A DNA stretch of 64,000 bases. It comes from Deltaproteobacteria bacterium HGW-Deltaproteobacteria-4. GTDB taxonomy: Bacteria; Desulfobacterota; Desulfuromonadia; Desulfuromonadales; UBA2197. The DNA lies in the NCBI GenBank assembly GCA_002841765.1, contig PHAV01000015.1:1-64000 (forward strand), given 5' to 3'. Shown piece after piece: positions 18,101 to 26,812 of the stretch (the first letter of the stretch is position 1; every line of letters starts with the position of its first letter). Below the pieces are notes generated by a model. It had not been told where the DNA came from. It saw only the letters and a program-made list of their open reading frames with translations, and made no database searches. The position numbers and the translations under genes are program-made.

Positions 18101-18317
18101 TAAGGCGGAAGGCGCGGCTGAGTTGGGCAAAGAGGTTGACATGCGCCCCGCCCGGCGCGGCTGCGGAGAAGCTTGACTGCATCGCCGCCGCGATCTGGCG
18201 CAGGGCAAAACGTTCCTTGCCAGGAGGGGGGGCCAATTGTGACGGGGCAAGTTGTAGCCGCTGGCAGGCAGCGGCGCTGGTTTGCAGGGCCAGCGGAAAG
18301 TAGGGGCGCATCGTCAT
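15150..18317 (-). CDS. Large alpha-amylase-family (GH13) glycosidase, 1055 aa
   Basis: The GH13 barrel lies in the middle (about residues 270-740), with long N- and C-terminal regions lacking a recognised domain. Catalytic blocks: region I LACDVVPNHTG, region II IIRFDAAMTL (nucleophile Asp), region III LLLAEAFW (acid/base Glu), and region IV FMNNPDEE (Asp). There is no signal peptide, so it should act in the cytoplasm on glycogen or maltodextrin. About 300 extra residues follow the barrel and contain mostly helices. The direct link to glgA supports glycogen turnover or remodelling; whether it hydrolyses or transfers cannot be read from sequence. Confidence 0.85.
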   Translation of the reverse strand: MTMRPYFPLALQTSAAACQRLQLAPSQLAPPPGKERFALRQIAAAMQSSFSAAAPGGAHVNLFAQLSRAFRLIAVRSLAALAAPVPDDDFTATATAFLRLYPPGRPAAEGPVAPVEVAAELFILAAQSQNAAARPLLPLFDPVDLDAAVPWRQTVQRIDRQLLPPVERAGGQKTLLQLLLEPLLAAPDSLAGQLRYVGANWADLLPPEFLDEITLAFALVAEEEAVRGGGPGPSVAPSFSRHDAEEAERFSADSDWMPHVVLIAKTVYVWLDQLSRLYQRSITRLDEIPDEELEILARRGFTSLWLIGLWERSTASAIIKQRMGNHDAVASAYSLYDYVVAADLGGEEALERLTQRCRQRGLRLACDVVPNHTGIDSLWSKEQPDWFIQVDYPPYPAYSFSGPNLATTDGLELYIDDGYWNHTDAAVVFKHVQNGRTRYIYHGNDGTHLPWNDTAQLNFLREDVREAMICTILAVARRFKIIRFDAAMTLAKKHFERLWFPLPGAAGVPSRAEHTLSREEFERLFPVEFWRQVVDRVAAEVPDTLLLAEAFWLMEGYFVRTLGMHRVYNSAFMNMLKREENGKYRGVIRQILEFDSGILQRFVNFMNNPDEETAVAQFGKGDKYFAVATLLATMPGLPMFGHGQIDGFEEKYGMEYRRARFQEIPDTGFISYHERTIFPLLRRRPLFSGADAFYLYDFLCNGAVNDNVFVYSNRKGGERALVIVHNSHGEITGVIGTSTGKRIKEGEGEGLIAPQLYDGLGLGEHDAPFWRFRDATSDLEYLRRHEDFFGNNFSLALGSYGVHVFVDWQALAWDEHLDVLCTRLGGQPVAQLDRELIDLRFAPEQAALCRLLSEEGRRAITACTGKKPTEAVGAVESALADFFLLFGQKPLPLTTPQCQLVEATASSLSLLVWALLRQANAGDDLPAIFAAKGLDRVVGEILGDSTASALYRALWRHRAELADLSLAELLPHLCAEPSLRAALNWHAWEGKSYVDQGALTTLLQRLEEILVFELTGGVAKERRKVRVAVLRSEIAALAKKAELNAYQVEKFCDFE

Positions 18318-18395
18318 AGATTCATCACAATCCTGATTTATTGTCGTCGACCAGCGGTTTTTAATACTGCTTCATTCGCGCCAGGAGTGCAAGTA

Positions 18396-20900
18396 TCAGT
18401 CGCGGCGCAACTCCTGCTGCCAGGCTTCGACTTTACGGCAATAGTCATCAAGCAGGCGCTTTGCCCGCTCTGAATCATCCGCTTCCGCGACGACATGGAC
18501 CAGTGAGCGATACTGATCCGGAAGAACCAACACCCAGGCATCATCGAGGTAAACTTTGACGCCATCGATAAAGGAGACATCAAGATCGACCGAGTCCTCA
18601 CTCATCTTGCGCATAATCCCCCCCTTCAGATCAAAAGAACAGGGGAGCTGCGCCCGGCAATAGGTGCGTTGCGACAGTTCACTGCGCAGCTGCCCGAGCT
18701 TAAGACCGGTACGGGTGAGCATCTCCAGGGTCTTGACGACCGTAAAGAGTGCATCAAAGTTGGGCTGGAAGACCGGAAAGGCGATACGGCCATCGAGGGC
18801 GGCGGCCATGCACACCTGTTTCTCCTTGGCCGCCTCGACCAGGGCGCGGCCGTCCTCTTTCACTCGCTTGACCTTCAATCCTTCCCCCTTTGCCGCCAAC
18901 TCCACCGCCGAAGGGGCGGCGACAGGGACGACGAGGATCCCCTGTTTTTTGGCACGGCAGGTCAGGGAGACCAGGGTCATCAGGGCCTCAAGCTCACTGA
19001 GAACAAAACCGGTTTCGTCGACCATACGGATCCGTTCGCCCGAGGGTCCCATCCAGAAACCGGCGACCGCCTCCAGGGTGACGACGATGCGCGACAGTTG
19101 ATCGATCGCCCGCTCGGTCTGGTCGGCAGTCTTGCCGGTATAAGCTTCGACCATGTGGGCATTGAGTTCGATGACTTCACAACCGATTTCACTCAACAGG
19201 GCAGGGAGAACGGCACCGGCCGGAGAGTGATTAAGATCGATGACGACCTTGGGGGCAGCGCGGCGGAGGAGGTCGCGGTCGATGGCCCGCAGGAAACCTT
19301 CATGATAAAAATCGTAGATGCGCGGGAGTTCGTGAATCGCTCCGGGTTCGGTGTAATGGACGCGACGGAAGTTCTCCTTGAAAAAGACCCGCTCGATCGC
19401 TTTTGCCGAATTCACCGAGATCTCGACGCCATCGGCATCGTAAAAGATAATCTCGGTGATGGCGGGATCATCCATGGCCTGGCGAAAATGGACACCGCCG
19501 ACCTCACCGAAGGTGGTGAGCTTGTAGCGCAGCACCGGCAGGGAGATCATCTTGACATCGCGCACATTGACCCCGCTGGAAAGGACGCCGCCGAGGAAGG
19601 CACGTTTGAGCATGCGCGAAGCGTGAATCGGATCGCGACCGGCAAGAATAAAGGAATCCTTGGGCAGGGTGGAACCGTAGGCAGCACCGAGCTTGGCGGC
19701 AAACTCGGGGGTGAGTTCGACATTGGTCAGGCCGCGCACCATCGCCCCCTCGAAGAGACTCTTGCGCCACTTCTCCCCCCAGATAAGATTGGTGGTAACG
19801 ATCGCCCCTCCTTCCACCTCTTTACGCGGCCAGATCTTGACATCCTTCTTGATCAGCGCCTGCGCGCCGACAATCGTCTCGGCGCCGATGATCGCTCCCT
19901 CTTCGATGATGACCTCTTCACCTAGTCGGACACTGTGACAAAGGACCGCGCCCTGTACCCGGCTCCCCTTTTTGAGGTGGACGTTGTCCCAAAGGACCGC
20001 GCCATCAAGCTCAACCCCTTCTTCGATCGAACAGTTACGGCCGATAATACTGTTTTTGAGGTGAGCACCGGCATGAATCTGGCTGTTCTCGCCGATCACC
20101 ACCATCCCTTCAAGGATGGCGTTGCGGCTCTGCGCTTCATGACCGAGATAGATCTGGCTCCCCGGCGGTGCCTGCTCATCAATCTTGACGTTGATACGCC
20201 CGGCACAGATGTCATGACTGGCTTCGAGGTACGCCTCAGTATTGCCGATATCCGCCCAATAACCGCTGAGAGTGCAGCCAAAGAGGGGTGATTGTTCTTC
20301 GAGCATGCGCGGGAAGATATCCTTTGACCAGTCGAGGTTGGCATGGTCGTCGATCAGATCGAGGACGGCCGGCTCCAGAACATAAATACCGGTGTTGATG
20401 GTGTCGGAGAAGACTTCGCCCCACCCCGGCTTTTCGAGAAATTTGTTGATCCGCCCTTCCTTGTTGGTGATGACGACCCCGAACTGCAAGGGATCTTTCA
20501 CCGACGTCAGGGTGATCGTTGCCAGCGCCTGCTTTTCCCGATGGAAAGCGATGGCCCGCGACAGGTCAAAATCGGTGAGGAGGTCACCGCTGATAATCAG
20601 AAAAGTATCGTCGAGATATTTGGCTGCCGCCTTGACCGCCCCGGCGGTGCCGAAGTCTTCCAGAGGGGTGACATAGGTAATCCGCACGCCGAATTCGCTG
20701 CCATCACCGAAGAAACGCTTGATGGTCATCGGCTGATGGTAAAGGAGGAAGATCAGCTCGGTGATGCCGTGTTTTTTTAAAAGGTCGACGATATGGAGCA
20801 TGATCGGCCGGTTGACCAGCGGGATCATCGGCTTGGGAAGATCGATGGTCAAAGGCTGAATACGGGTTCCGAATCCTCCTGCCATTATCACTGCTTTCAT
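18396..20900 (-). CDS. Sugar-1-phosphate nucleotidyltransferase fused to a phosphomannomutase-like domain
   Basis: 834 residues. Residues 1-235: nucleotidyltransferase with [20 protein letters not shown] and the SGDLLTDFD metal site. Residues 245-370: left-handed beta-helix hexapeptides ([15 protein letters not shown] and similar). Residues 385-830: phosphohexomutase fold ([27 protein letters not shown]). The expected TASHNP phosphoserine loop is replaced by a RQAMDDP stretch, so the mutase half may be inactive or regulatory. Such proteins are usually annotated as mannose-1-phosphate guanylyltransferases, but the true nucleotide sugar is not known. It lies upstream of the amylase-glgA genes on the same strand, after a 78-bp gap. 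Confidence 0.85.
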   Translation of the reverse strand: MKAVIMAGGFGTRIQPLTIDLPKPMIPLVNRPIMLHIVDLLKKHGITELIFLLYHQPMTIKRFFGDGSEFGVRITYVTPLEDFGTAGAVKAAAKYLDDTFLIISGDLLTDFDLSRAIAFHREKQALATITLTSVKDPLQFGVVITNKEGRINKFLEKPGWGEVFSDTINTGIYVLEPAVLDLIDDHANLDWSKDIFPRMLEEQSPLFGCTLSGYWADIGNTEAYLEASHDICAGRINVKIDEQAPPGSQIYLGHEAQSRNAILEGMVVIGENSQIHAGAHLKNSIIGRNCSIEEGVELDGAVLWDNVHLKKGSRVQGAVLCHSVRLGEEVIIEEGAIIGAETIVGAQALIKKDVKIWPRKEVEGGAIVTTNLIWGEKWRKSLFEGAMVRGLTNVELTPEFAAKLGAAYGSTLPKDSFILAGRDPIHASRMLKRAFLGGVLSSGVNVRDVKMISLPVLRYKLTTFGEVGGVHFRQAMDDPAITEIIFYDADGVEISVNSAKAIERVFFKENFRRVHYTEPGAIHELPRIYDFYHEGFLRAIDRDLLRRAAPKVVIDLNHSPAGAVLPALLSEIGCEVIELNAHMVEAYTGKTADQTERAIDQLSRIVVTLEAVAGFWMGPSGERIRMVDETGFVLSELEALMTLVSLTCRAKKQGILVVPVAAPSAVELAAKGEGLKVKRVKEDGRALVEAAKEKQVCMAAALDGRIAFPVFQPNFDALFTVVKTLEMLTRTGLKLGQLRSELSQRTYCRAQLPCSFDLKGGIMRKMSEDSVDLDVSFIDGVKVYLDDAWVLVLPDQYRSLVHVVAEADDSERAKRLLDDYCRKVEAWQQELRRD

Positions 20901-20949
20901 AACGCCTCCGTAGAAGAAAAAATTATGAATTCATCCTTCATAATTGTTT

Positions 20950-21312
20950 TTACTGTTTGTTCTTCGCCAGGACCCGGGCCACTTCCGACTTCAATTCAGA
21001 GAAATCGGAACTCTTGACCACATAGCCATCGGCGATCCACGACGAAAAATCGTCCTTGTAACTGCTGTAGGCGGTGCAAAGGATCACCGGCAGAGGCGAG
21101 CGTTCGCTGGCCAGTCGCTGCAACAGCTGCAAACCACTCTCGCCCGGCATCTGCACATCAAGAATCATCAGATCGAAGCTCGATTGTGCCAACGCTTCCT
21201 CGGCCTCGGCCACCGAAGCCGCCGTCTCCACCTGATAGCCTTCGTCTTCGAGTTCGGCGGCAAAGAGGTGGCGGATGTCCCGTTCATCGTCAACCAGCAA
21301 CAGTTTAGCCAT
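20950..21312 (-). CDS. Single-domain response regulator
   Basis: 120 residues from the ATG at 21312, consisting only of a CheY-like receiver. The acidic pocket is LLVDDERD, the phospho-acceptor is the Asp of LMILDVQMPG, and the switch Thr/Lys are in ILCTAYS and YVVKSS. There is no output domain, so it likely signals by protein contact or relays phosphate. A longer frame upstream is rejected because it runs into the kinase gene. The start overlaps the histidine kinase stop, so the two are a cognate pair with coupled translation. Confidence 0.9.
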   Translation of the reverse strand: MAKLLLVDDERDIRHLFAAELEDEGYQVETAASVAEAEEALAQSSFDLMILDVQMPGESGLQLLQRLASERSPLPVILCTAYSSYKDDFSSWIADGYVVKSSDFSELKSEVARVLAKNKQ

Positions 21313-22885
21313 GATTGTTCTCCTTGTTGTCGGGGAGGATAACTGTATAGGTTGCGCCGCCATCCGGACGCTCCTCTCGTACAATTTGTCCCCCTTGCTG
21401 CTTCAACATCCGCATCACCAGGGCAAGCTCTATATCGCGGGGCTGACTTTTACCGGCCTCCCCTTCTTCATCATCTAAAATTGTCTTCCCGCCAAACGAG
21501 AAACTCACGGAGATCTCCGCTTCCCCCCGGCTCAGCTCAATCTTAAGAGCTCCTCCCTCCGGCAACGCGCCGATGCAGCGATCAATAATAATCTTCAAAC
21601 AGTAACTGACCTTTTTGAGATCAAAGAGCGCAATAACTTCGTTCTCGGGCGGCTCGAATGAGCAGGTAATCCCCCGGACTTTCATCTTCGCCGCATGAAG
21701 GAGCAGCGCCGCGGTAATCGTCTTGCCGAGATTCCAGCGATCGTGCGGCGGGTGTTGACTGTCGGTTTCCGCCAAAAGATGGCTGGTCGTTTCGCCGATG
21801 AGCTCGCTCTGACGGAGAATGACTTCGATCCCCTGCCGCTGTTCGGTGCTGAGCTCCCCCTTGAGGAGACGGCGGGCATAACCACCGATAATCGTCAAGG
21901 GATTACGAATGCGGTGGGCGATATCGGCCGACATCTCGCCGATCAGCGCCAGTTTCTCCATGCGGACAATGACTTCCTGCTGGGCGCTGAGTCGCTGGTG
22001 CGCTTCGGTCAGTTTGCTCAGCTCCTGACGGAGTCGTTCGTAGAGAGCAGCCCGCTCAATGGCGTAAGAGACCGGCAGAGCAAAGGTTTCGAGACGGTGC
22101 AGGTCATTCTCACTGATCGGCGCCCGGGTGACGATATTGTCGGCAAGGAGGATGCCGATGCGCCGGTCGCCGCTCAGCAGGGGGACGAGGACCAGTTCAC
22201 TGGTACCAAGAAGTTCGACCTGCCGCGGATCAAGCCCCGGCTCATTCCAGGGCTGGGAGATATGCACCGACTGACGACTTTCCAATGTTGAGACAAAGAG
22301 GTGATCATGACGGTTCAAGGGGATGGAGAGGCCATCAAGGAGATCGCGAAAACGCGCCTGTTCAGCTGTCAACTTTTCGGCCAGAAAACGCCGCGCCATC
22401 TCTTCGAGCGATTCGTCCCGCTCAGCAATCTCGTTCCAGATCTGCCACCCCTCAGCTGCGGTGCGCGGCCCGACGGCGAGGTAACCGTTCAATTGCTCGC
22501 GAGCCTCGTCGACAAGGAGAAGGACGGCTCGATTCAATCCATACCCTTTGCCGGCGGTAATCGCCGTCAAGGCCATAACGATAACTTCATCGCGGCCCAC
22601 GGAGCCCTGAAGAAAAATCCCGACATCTCGCAGGAATTCAAACTCCCGATCATTAACCTCAAGGCGATAGTTGAGTTCTTCAAGACGATGCTGGGCATAT
22701 AACAGGGCGGTGGCGAGGGACGGGACCGTCCCCTCCTCCGTCCCCTGGGCGAGATCGCGCACGTTCCGCCAGAAGTCAGGACAGTCGAAACAGCGATCAA
22801 AGACCAACGCATCATCCCCCCCGATCGGCGGGTGGGGACAGTGCAGCGGATCGCTGCAAAAAAGGGCTGTCGAAAAATTATTCAC
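21305..22885 (-). CDS. GAF-domain sensor histidine kinase with a degenerate ATP-binding domain
   Basis: 526 residues, no membrane segments. The N-terminus has a cysteine cluster (CSDPLHC, CFDC) that may bind metal. A GAF domain (about 90-290) is followed by a coiled coil (RLRQELSKLTEAHQRLSAQQEV) and a HisKA domain with the phospho-acceptor in ADIAHRIRNPLTIIGG. The C-terminal ATPase lid is weak: the N-box Asn is replaced in IIIDRCIGAL, and no DxGxG box is evident in SFSFGGKTILDDEE. It may be a poor kinase, a phosphatase, or a scaffold for the neighbouring receiver protein. The GAF ligand is unknown. Confidence 0.85.
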   Translation of the reverse strand: MNNFSTALFCSDPLHCPHPPIGGDDALVFDRCFDCPDFWRNVRDLAQGTEEGTVPSLATALLYAQHRLEELNYRLEVNDREFEFLRDVGIFLQGSVGRDEVIVMALTAITAGKGYGLNRAVLLLVDEAREQLNGYLAVGPRTAAEGWQIWNEIAERDESLEEMARRFLAEKLTAEQARFRDLLDGLSIPLNRHDHLFVSTLESRQSVHISQPWNEPGLDPRQVELLGTSELVLVPLLSGDRRIGILLADNIVTRAPISENDLHRLETFALPVSYAIERAALYERLRQELSKLTEAHQRLSAQQEVIVRMEKLALIGEMSADIAHRIRNPLTIIGGYARRLLKGELSTEQRQGIEVILRQSELIGETTSHLLAETDSQHPPHDRWNLGKTITAALLLHAAKMKVRGITCSFEPPENEVIALFDLKKVSYCLKIIIDRCIGALPEGGALKIELSRGEAEISVSFSFGGKTILDDEEGEAGKSQPRDIELALVMRMLKQQGGQIVREERPDGGATYTVILPDNKENNHG

Positions 22886-23033
22886 TGATTAATAATCCGA
22901 AATCAAAGGGGAAAGAGCAGAGCGATGAGCGTTGCGCAAAAGTATAACACGATCTTTTTAATTGCCAAGAAAAAGAGAACTTAATCTTTTGGCGGATTTG
23001 CCCTCTCGTCCCTTTCCGTGGCATAGTTCCGCC

Positions 23034-23951
23034 ATGGAAGCGAAGCGTTATCATCTCTATTCGAATCGACTCAAAGAGCAATTCGGCCGGCGGGTGCACA
23101 AGATCTCCGTCGATGCCGGTTTCGGCTGCCCACATCGCGACGGCGGACGGGAACAGGGCGGCTGCATCTTTTGCGACCCCACCGGTTCAGGATCGGTCGG
23201 ACTCGACCACCGCCTCAGTGTCGCCGCCCAACTGCAGGCGGGCAAAGAGATCATGCAGCGCAAGTACAAGGCCGAGCAGTTCATCGCCTATTTTCAACCC
23301 TTCTCCAACACCTACGCACCGGTCGAAGAGTTGCGCCGTCTCTACGACGAAGCCCTCAGCGTCGATGGCGTTGTTGGTCTCGCCATCGGCACCCGCCCGG
23401 ATTGCCTCCCAAATGACGTCCTCGACCTTCTCGGCGATTACGCCCGGCGCACCGATCTCTGGCTGGAGATCGGCGTGCAATCCAGCCACGACGCCACCTT
23501 GCAACGACTGCGGCGCGGCCACGATTATGGCTGCTTCCTTGACGCCCTGGCGCGGGCACGGCAGCGTGGTCTGCGCGTCTGCGCCCACCTTATCCTTGGC
23601 CTCCCCGGCGAAAGTCACGCTGACATCCTCGCCACCACCAAGGAAATGGCGCGCCTTTGCCTCGACGGGGTCAAGCTCCACCTCCTCCATATCCTCAGCG
23701 GCACCGAACTCGGCGCTGCCTACCAGCGCGGCGAGATCTCCGTCCTTGATCAGGAGAGTTACGTCACTCTCGCCTGCGATGTTCTCGAACATCTCCACCC
23801 GGCAACGGTGATCCAGCGTCTCACCGGCGACGGCCCCCGCGACCGCCTCCTCGCCCCGCTGTGGTCGCTGAAAAAATGGGAAGTCCTCAACGCCATCGAT
23901 GCCGAGATGGCACGCCGCGGCACGCGGCAGGGGGAGCGCTGCCGCCGATGA
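23034..23951 (+). CDS. Radical SAM protein of the TIGR01212/YhcC family
   Basis: 305 residues from the ATG at 23034 (MEAKRYHLYSNRLKEQFG), where homologues begin. The iron-sulfur ligands are in FGCPHRDG and GGCIFCDP, a wider spacing than the usual CX3CX2C but typical of this family. Further motifs are YFQPFSNTYAP, IGTRPDCLPNDV, LEIGVQSSHDATL and AHLILGLPGE. The family makes 5'-deoxyadenosyl radicals; its substrate is not established. The stop overlaps the recO start by four bases (ATGA), so the two genes are co-translated. Confidence 0.88.
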   Translation: MEAKRYHLYSNRLKEQFGRRVHKISVDAGFGCPHRDGGREQGGCIFCDPTGSGSVGLDHRLSVAAQLQAGKEIMQRKYKAEQFIAYFQPFSNTYAPVEELRRLYDEALSVDGVVGLAIGTRPDCLPNDVLDLLGDYARRTDLWLEIGVQSSHDATLQRLRRGHDYGCFLDALARARQRGLRVCAHLILGLPGESHADILATTKEMARLCLDGVKLHLLHILSGTELGAAYQRGEISVLDQESYVTLACDVLEHLHPATVIQRLTGDGPRDRLLAPLWSLKKWEVLNAIDAEMARRGTRQGERCRR

Positions 23952-24688
23952 ACCTGCACGCCAGCGACGCCATCATCCTTCACCATCGCGACTACGGCGA
24001 GAGTGACCGCATCGTCACCTTCCTCACCCCGGAGGACGGAATCTGCAAAGGTTTCGCCCGCAACGCCCGCGCCAGTCGCAAACGCTTCGGCCCGGCCCTT
24101 GAATCCTTCGCCCAGGTCCGTCTCCATTACAGCGCCCCCAAGGGGGGAGAATTTCTCAGCCTGCGCGACGCCGAACTGATCGACCTGCGCGTCGGCCTGC
24201 GCAGCGATCTGCAACGCCTCGCCCTCGCCGCTTACGGCTGCGAACTGGTCGAAGCCCTCGGCGGCGGCCACGGCCACCCCGAGATCTTTGCCCTCCTCGC
24301 CGCCTATCTCGACCACCTTTCCAGCGCCGGCGCCACGCCGGAAGCGCGCCTGCTCCTCGAAGTCCGTCTCCTCTTCCACTCCGGTTACGCTCCCCACCTC
24401 CTCCACTGCGCCGCCTGCTTCGGCCCCCTCCCCTACACCTTCTCATTCAGTGCTGAAATGGGTGGCAGCCTCTGCCCGGCCTGCGCCCCGCCGGGGCTGA
24501 TCCCCGTCTCTCTCGGCACCATCGGCACCCTCTCCCGCCTCGCCCGCACCCCGATCGAAGCTTTTAGCGGCTTCCATTTTGGTGAACGGACCTTGAACGA
24601 AGGAGGAAAGATTCTCCGTGATGCGCTAAACCAGCATTTGACCAGGCCGCTGAAGTCACTAACCTTTTTGGAAGAGATGCAGGCGTAA
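23948..24688 (+). CDS. recO: DNA repair protein RecO
   Basis: 246 residues. RecO anneals complementary DNA and, with RecF and RecR, loads RecA onto SSB-coated gaps. The N-terminal OB-fold starts with ASDAIILHHRDYGESDRIVTFLT and KGFARNARASRKRFG. The C-terminal helical domain has a four-cysteine zinc site (CAAC and CPAC, about residues 150-180). ATG at 23948 overlaps the radical SAM stop; a longer frame to 23861 is only the shadow of that gene. The C-terminal helix ends with RPLKSLTFLEEM, as is common in RecO proteins. Confidence 0.93.
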   Translation: MNLHASDAIILHHRDYGESDRIVTFLTPEDGICKGFARNARASRKRFGPALESFAQVRLHYSAPKGGEFLSLRDAELIDLRVGLRSDLQRLALAAYGCELVEALGGGHGHPEIFALLAAYLDHLSSAGATPEARLLLEVRLLFHSGYAPHLLHCAACFGPLPYTFSFSAEMGGSLCPACAPPGLIPVSLGTIGTLSRLARTPIEAFSGFHFGERTLNEGGKILRDALNQHLTRPLKSLTFLEEMQA

Positions 24689-24725
24689 TAATCTAATTTC
24701 TTTGTTGCTAGAGATTAATAATAAT

Positions 24726-24750
24726 GTAAAATATGATTATCATATTTTAC
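24726..24750 (+). promoter_or_regulatory. Perfect palindrome upstream of the toxin-antitoxin operon (likely operator)
   Basis: Two 11-base half-sites, GTAAAATATGA and its exact inverse, are separated by TTA and lie 10 bases before the antitoxin ATG. Antitoxins of the Phd/YefM type repress their own operon by binding such palindromes, so this is the natural autoregulatory site. AGGAG between the palindrome and the ATG is the ribosome binding site. Confidence 0.75.
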
Positions 24751-24760
24751 AGGAGCTGCT

Positions 24761-25042
24761 ATGCGCGTAGCCATTAGTTCAACCGAGGCGGTCCGAAATT
24801 TTTCAGAACTCCTCAACAACATCAAATACCGTGGTGATCGCTATACCGTCATTCGTGGCGGCAAGCCGGCCGCCGCCCTGGTTCCGGTAGAGCCGGCCAG
24901 TGCTGGTGCGACCTTGGCTGACCTGCGCCAGATCTTACAAACTCTCCCCCATCTCGACAGCAACGACACAGCTTTTGCAGCCGATGTCATAGCGGCGGAA
25001 AATGCACAGCCGGCGATGCCCGAGGCACTACCATGGGAGTAA
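24761..25042 (+). CDS. Phd/YefM-type antitoxin
   Basis: 93 residues. The N-terminal half matches Phd/YefM antitoxins: MRVAISSTEAVRNFSELLNNI, then GDRYTVIRGGKPAAALVPVE, the DNA-binding dimer fold. The C-terminal part (LRQILQTLPHLDSNDTAFAADV) would wrap the toxin. It overlaps the PIN-domain gene by 10 bp, a common toxin-antitoxin arrangement, and a perfect palindrome lies just upstream for autoregulation. The Phd-with-VapC pairing is often seen in proteobacteria. Confidence 0.88.
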   Translation: MRVAISSTEAVRNFSELLNNIKYRGDRYTVIRGGKPAAALVPVEPASAGATLADLRQILQTLPHLDSNDTAFAADVIAAENAQPAMPEALPWE

Positions 25043-25443
25043 TCCTTGACTCCTCCGAGATCATCGCCCTGGAAAGAAATCGCGGAATGGTCGAGAATCT
25101 CGTGGCTGGTCGCGAAGACGAACCCTTCGGCATCAGCGTTGTCACTGTCGCTGAGCTTCTTCATGGCGTCGAACGCGCTGACTCCGAAATCCGCAGGATC
25201 CGCCGGCAGGCTTTTGTTGAAAAGGTGATAGAACTGTTCCCTGTGTACCCCTTTGATAACAGTGTTGCGCGCATCTACGCGAGAATATGGGCCTCGCTCA
25301 TACAGCGCGGCTTTACGGTTGGTGCGCACGACTTAATCATTGCCGCGACGGCTATTTCTCTCGATTATACAGTCATTACTGCGAACCGGCGTGATTTCGA
25401 AAAAATTGAAGGATTGCGACTGGAAGTGCGACAGGAGAAGTGA
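25033..25443 (+). CDS. VapC-like PIN-domain toxin
   Basis: 136 residues. PIN ribonucleases use a cluster of acidic residues to bind Mg2+/Mn2+ and cut RNA, often initiator tRNA or rRNA. Here these are Asp5 in ILDSSEIIAL, the Glu of VAELLHG, the Asp of GAHDLIIAATA, and Asp in NRRDFEKIEGL. The gene overlaps the antitoxin by 10 bp, so production is coupled. The length is typical and no residue of the acidic set seems lost, so the toxin should be active unless restrained. Confidence 0.9.
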   Translation: MGVILDSSEIIALERNRGMVENLVAGREDEPFGISVVTVAELLHGVERADSEIRRIRRQAFVEKVIELFPVYPFDNSVARIYARIWASLIQRGFTVGAHDLIIAATAISLDYTVITANRRDFEKIEGLRLEVRQEK

Positions 25444-25499
25444 GTCTCGGAAGGACTTAAGGGAGTTTCAATACGACAGACCTTCAGGAGAATCTACCA

Positions 25500-25967
25500 A
25501 TGAATCATCCCATGCGCCGCCCGGAACGCGGCATCAGTGAAAGTGAAGCCCGGCAACTCCTGGAAGAGAGCGAATACGGCATCCTCTCTACCTGCGGAGC
25601 CGACGGTCAGCCGTACGGCCTCCCCCTCAGTTATTGTGTCATCGACAATGCCATTTACTTTCACTGCGCCCAGGCCGGGCACAAGATCGAAAATCTTGCC
25701 GCCGACAGCCGGGTCTCCTTCTGCGTGGTCGGGAAGACCGAGGTGCTGCCGGAAAGCTTCTCCACCCGCTACGAAAGCGTCATCGTCTTTGGCCGGGCTG
25801 TCGAGGTCCTGGACGCAGAGAAGCAGCAGGCCCTCGAAGGGCTGCTGCGGAAATATTCCGCCCCCTTCCTTGCCGAGGGGCTGGCCTATGTTGCCGCCAA
25901 GTGGGAGAAGACCAAGGTTATTCGTATCGATATCGACCAGATCAGCGGCAAGGCGCGGCGCATCTGA
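25500..25967 (+). CDS. Pyridoxamine 5'-phosphate oxidase-like flavoprotein (NimA type)
   Basis: 155 residues forming a split-barrel flavin-binding fold: MRRPERGISESEARQLLEESEYGILSTCGADGQPYGLPLSY, then HCAQAGHKIENL and VSFCVVG, the pattern of NimA-like proteins that reduce 5-nitroimidazoles or bind flavin/haem. The true substrate is unknown, and resistance should not be assumed. AGGAG precedes the ATG. It follows the toxin gene by 56 bp and precedes a cupin gene by 32 bp. Confidence 0.8.
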   Translation: MNHPMRRPERGISESEARQLLEESEYGILSTCGADGQPYGLPLSYCVIDNAIYFHCAQAGHKIENLAADSRVSFCVVGKTEVLPESFSTRYESVIVFGRAVEVLDAEKQQALEGLLRKYSAPFLAEGLAYVAAKWEKTKVIRIDIDQISGKARRI

Positions 25968-25999
25968 ACGCCAATCGCAAGAGAAAGCAGGGCTGAACC

Positions 26000-26470
26000 A
26001 TGCAGACCGGAAACCTCTTTGCCGATGCTCTCCCTCCTTTGGAAGGCGAGCGCTTCGAAATGATCCTGAAGCACAGGAATCTCGTCGTTGAGCGGATTGT
26101 GAGTTCTGCGGCGATGGTGCCGTGCGAGTATGTGCAGCCCCAGGATGAATGGGTAGTGCTTGTCCAGGGGGAAGCCACCCTTCAGGTTGCGGGCGAGACA
26201 ATAGCTCTCAAGGCAGGCGATCACCTCTTCCTGCCGGCGGGGGTGCCGCATAGTGTGCAGCGGGTTTCCGAGGGGGCGATCTGGCTGGCGGTCCATCTTT
26301 ATCCAGAGGATAAGAGCGATGCCGCGTATATCGAACGCCAAGGGAAGGTCGTGGTTCTTCGCCCCAAACGGCAGGGCCGGGAGAGCTTCTTCGCCAATGC
26401 GTCCCCGGTGCCGGGCGACTTTCTTGCTGATCGGACCGATCTGCCTCTGCAAAAGCGGGAACTCTTCTGA
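26000..26470 (+). CDS. Cupin-domain protein with C-terminal extension, 156 aa
   Basis: Residues 1-105 are a small single-domain cupin: PCEYVQPQDEWVVLVQGEATLQV, then LKAGDHLFLPAGVPHSVQRV with the usual PxxxxHxv metal motif, though the first cupin motif has Gln/Asp/Glu rather than two His. Homologues of this kind end near WLAVHLYP. Here about 45 more residues follow (EDKSDAAYIERQGK onward) without a known domain, possibly acquired. The function is unknown. It lies 32 bp downstream of the flavoprotein gene, probably in one transcript. Confidence 0.7.
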   Translation: MQTGNLFADALPPLEGERFEMILKHRNLVVERIVSSAAMVPCEYVQPQDEWVVLVQGEATLQVAGETIALKAGDHLFLPAGVPHSVQRVSEGAIWLAVHLYPEDKSDAAYIERQGKVVVLRPKRQGRESFFANASPVPGDFLADRTDLPLQKRELF

Positions 26471-26500
26471 TGTTCAAGGTGTAGCGAGGGGGATTATCGA

Positions 26501-26812
26501 CTAAGTCGGCGGATCAAGGAGTTGTGCGGTCAACAGACGGCTGCCATGCACGACCGTTATTACAAAGACGGTATCGCTCTGCTCTTCATAACGATAGATG
26601 CAGCGATAAGCACCGTTGATGACTTCACGATGTGGGCGTTGCGGAAATTCCGGCAAGTGACGGCCGGCTTCGGGGAAGGTTCTGAGGTGTTCGACCGACT
26701 TGTACAGTCTCTCTACCTGGATGCGGGCGTACCACGGGGAGTCGGCAGCAATATAATCGTAAATCAGCTCAAGGTCACCAACCGCCTTGAGCGTCCACTT
26801 CAGCCCTGCCAT
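26501..26812 (-). CDS. ParE/RelE-type toxin
   Basis: 103 residues with the ParE pattern: LKWTLKAVGDLELIYDYIA, then the YARIQVERLYKSVEHLRTFPEAGRHLPEF helix and a basic beta-sheet ending VHGSRLL. ParE toxins block DNA gyrase; RelE relatives cut mRNA. The 3' part is convergent with the cupin gene. The upstream antitoxin overlaps it by 13 bp, so the pair is translated together. The active surface appears intact. Confidence 0.88.
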   Translation of the reverse strand: MAGLKWTLKAVGDLELIYDYIAADSPWYARIQVERLYKSVEHLRTFPEAGRHLPEFPQRPHREVINGAYRCIYRYEEQSDTVFVITVVHGSRLLTAQLLDPPT

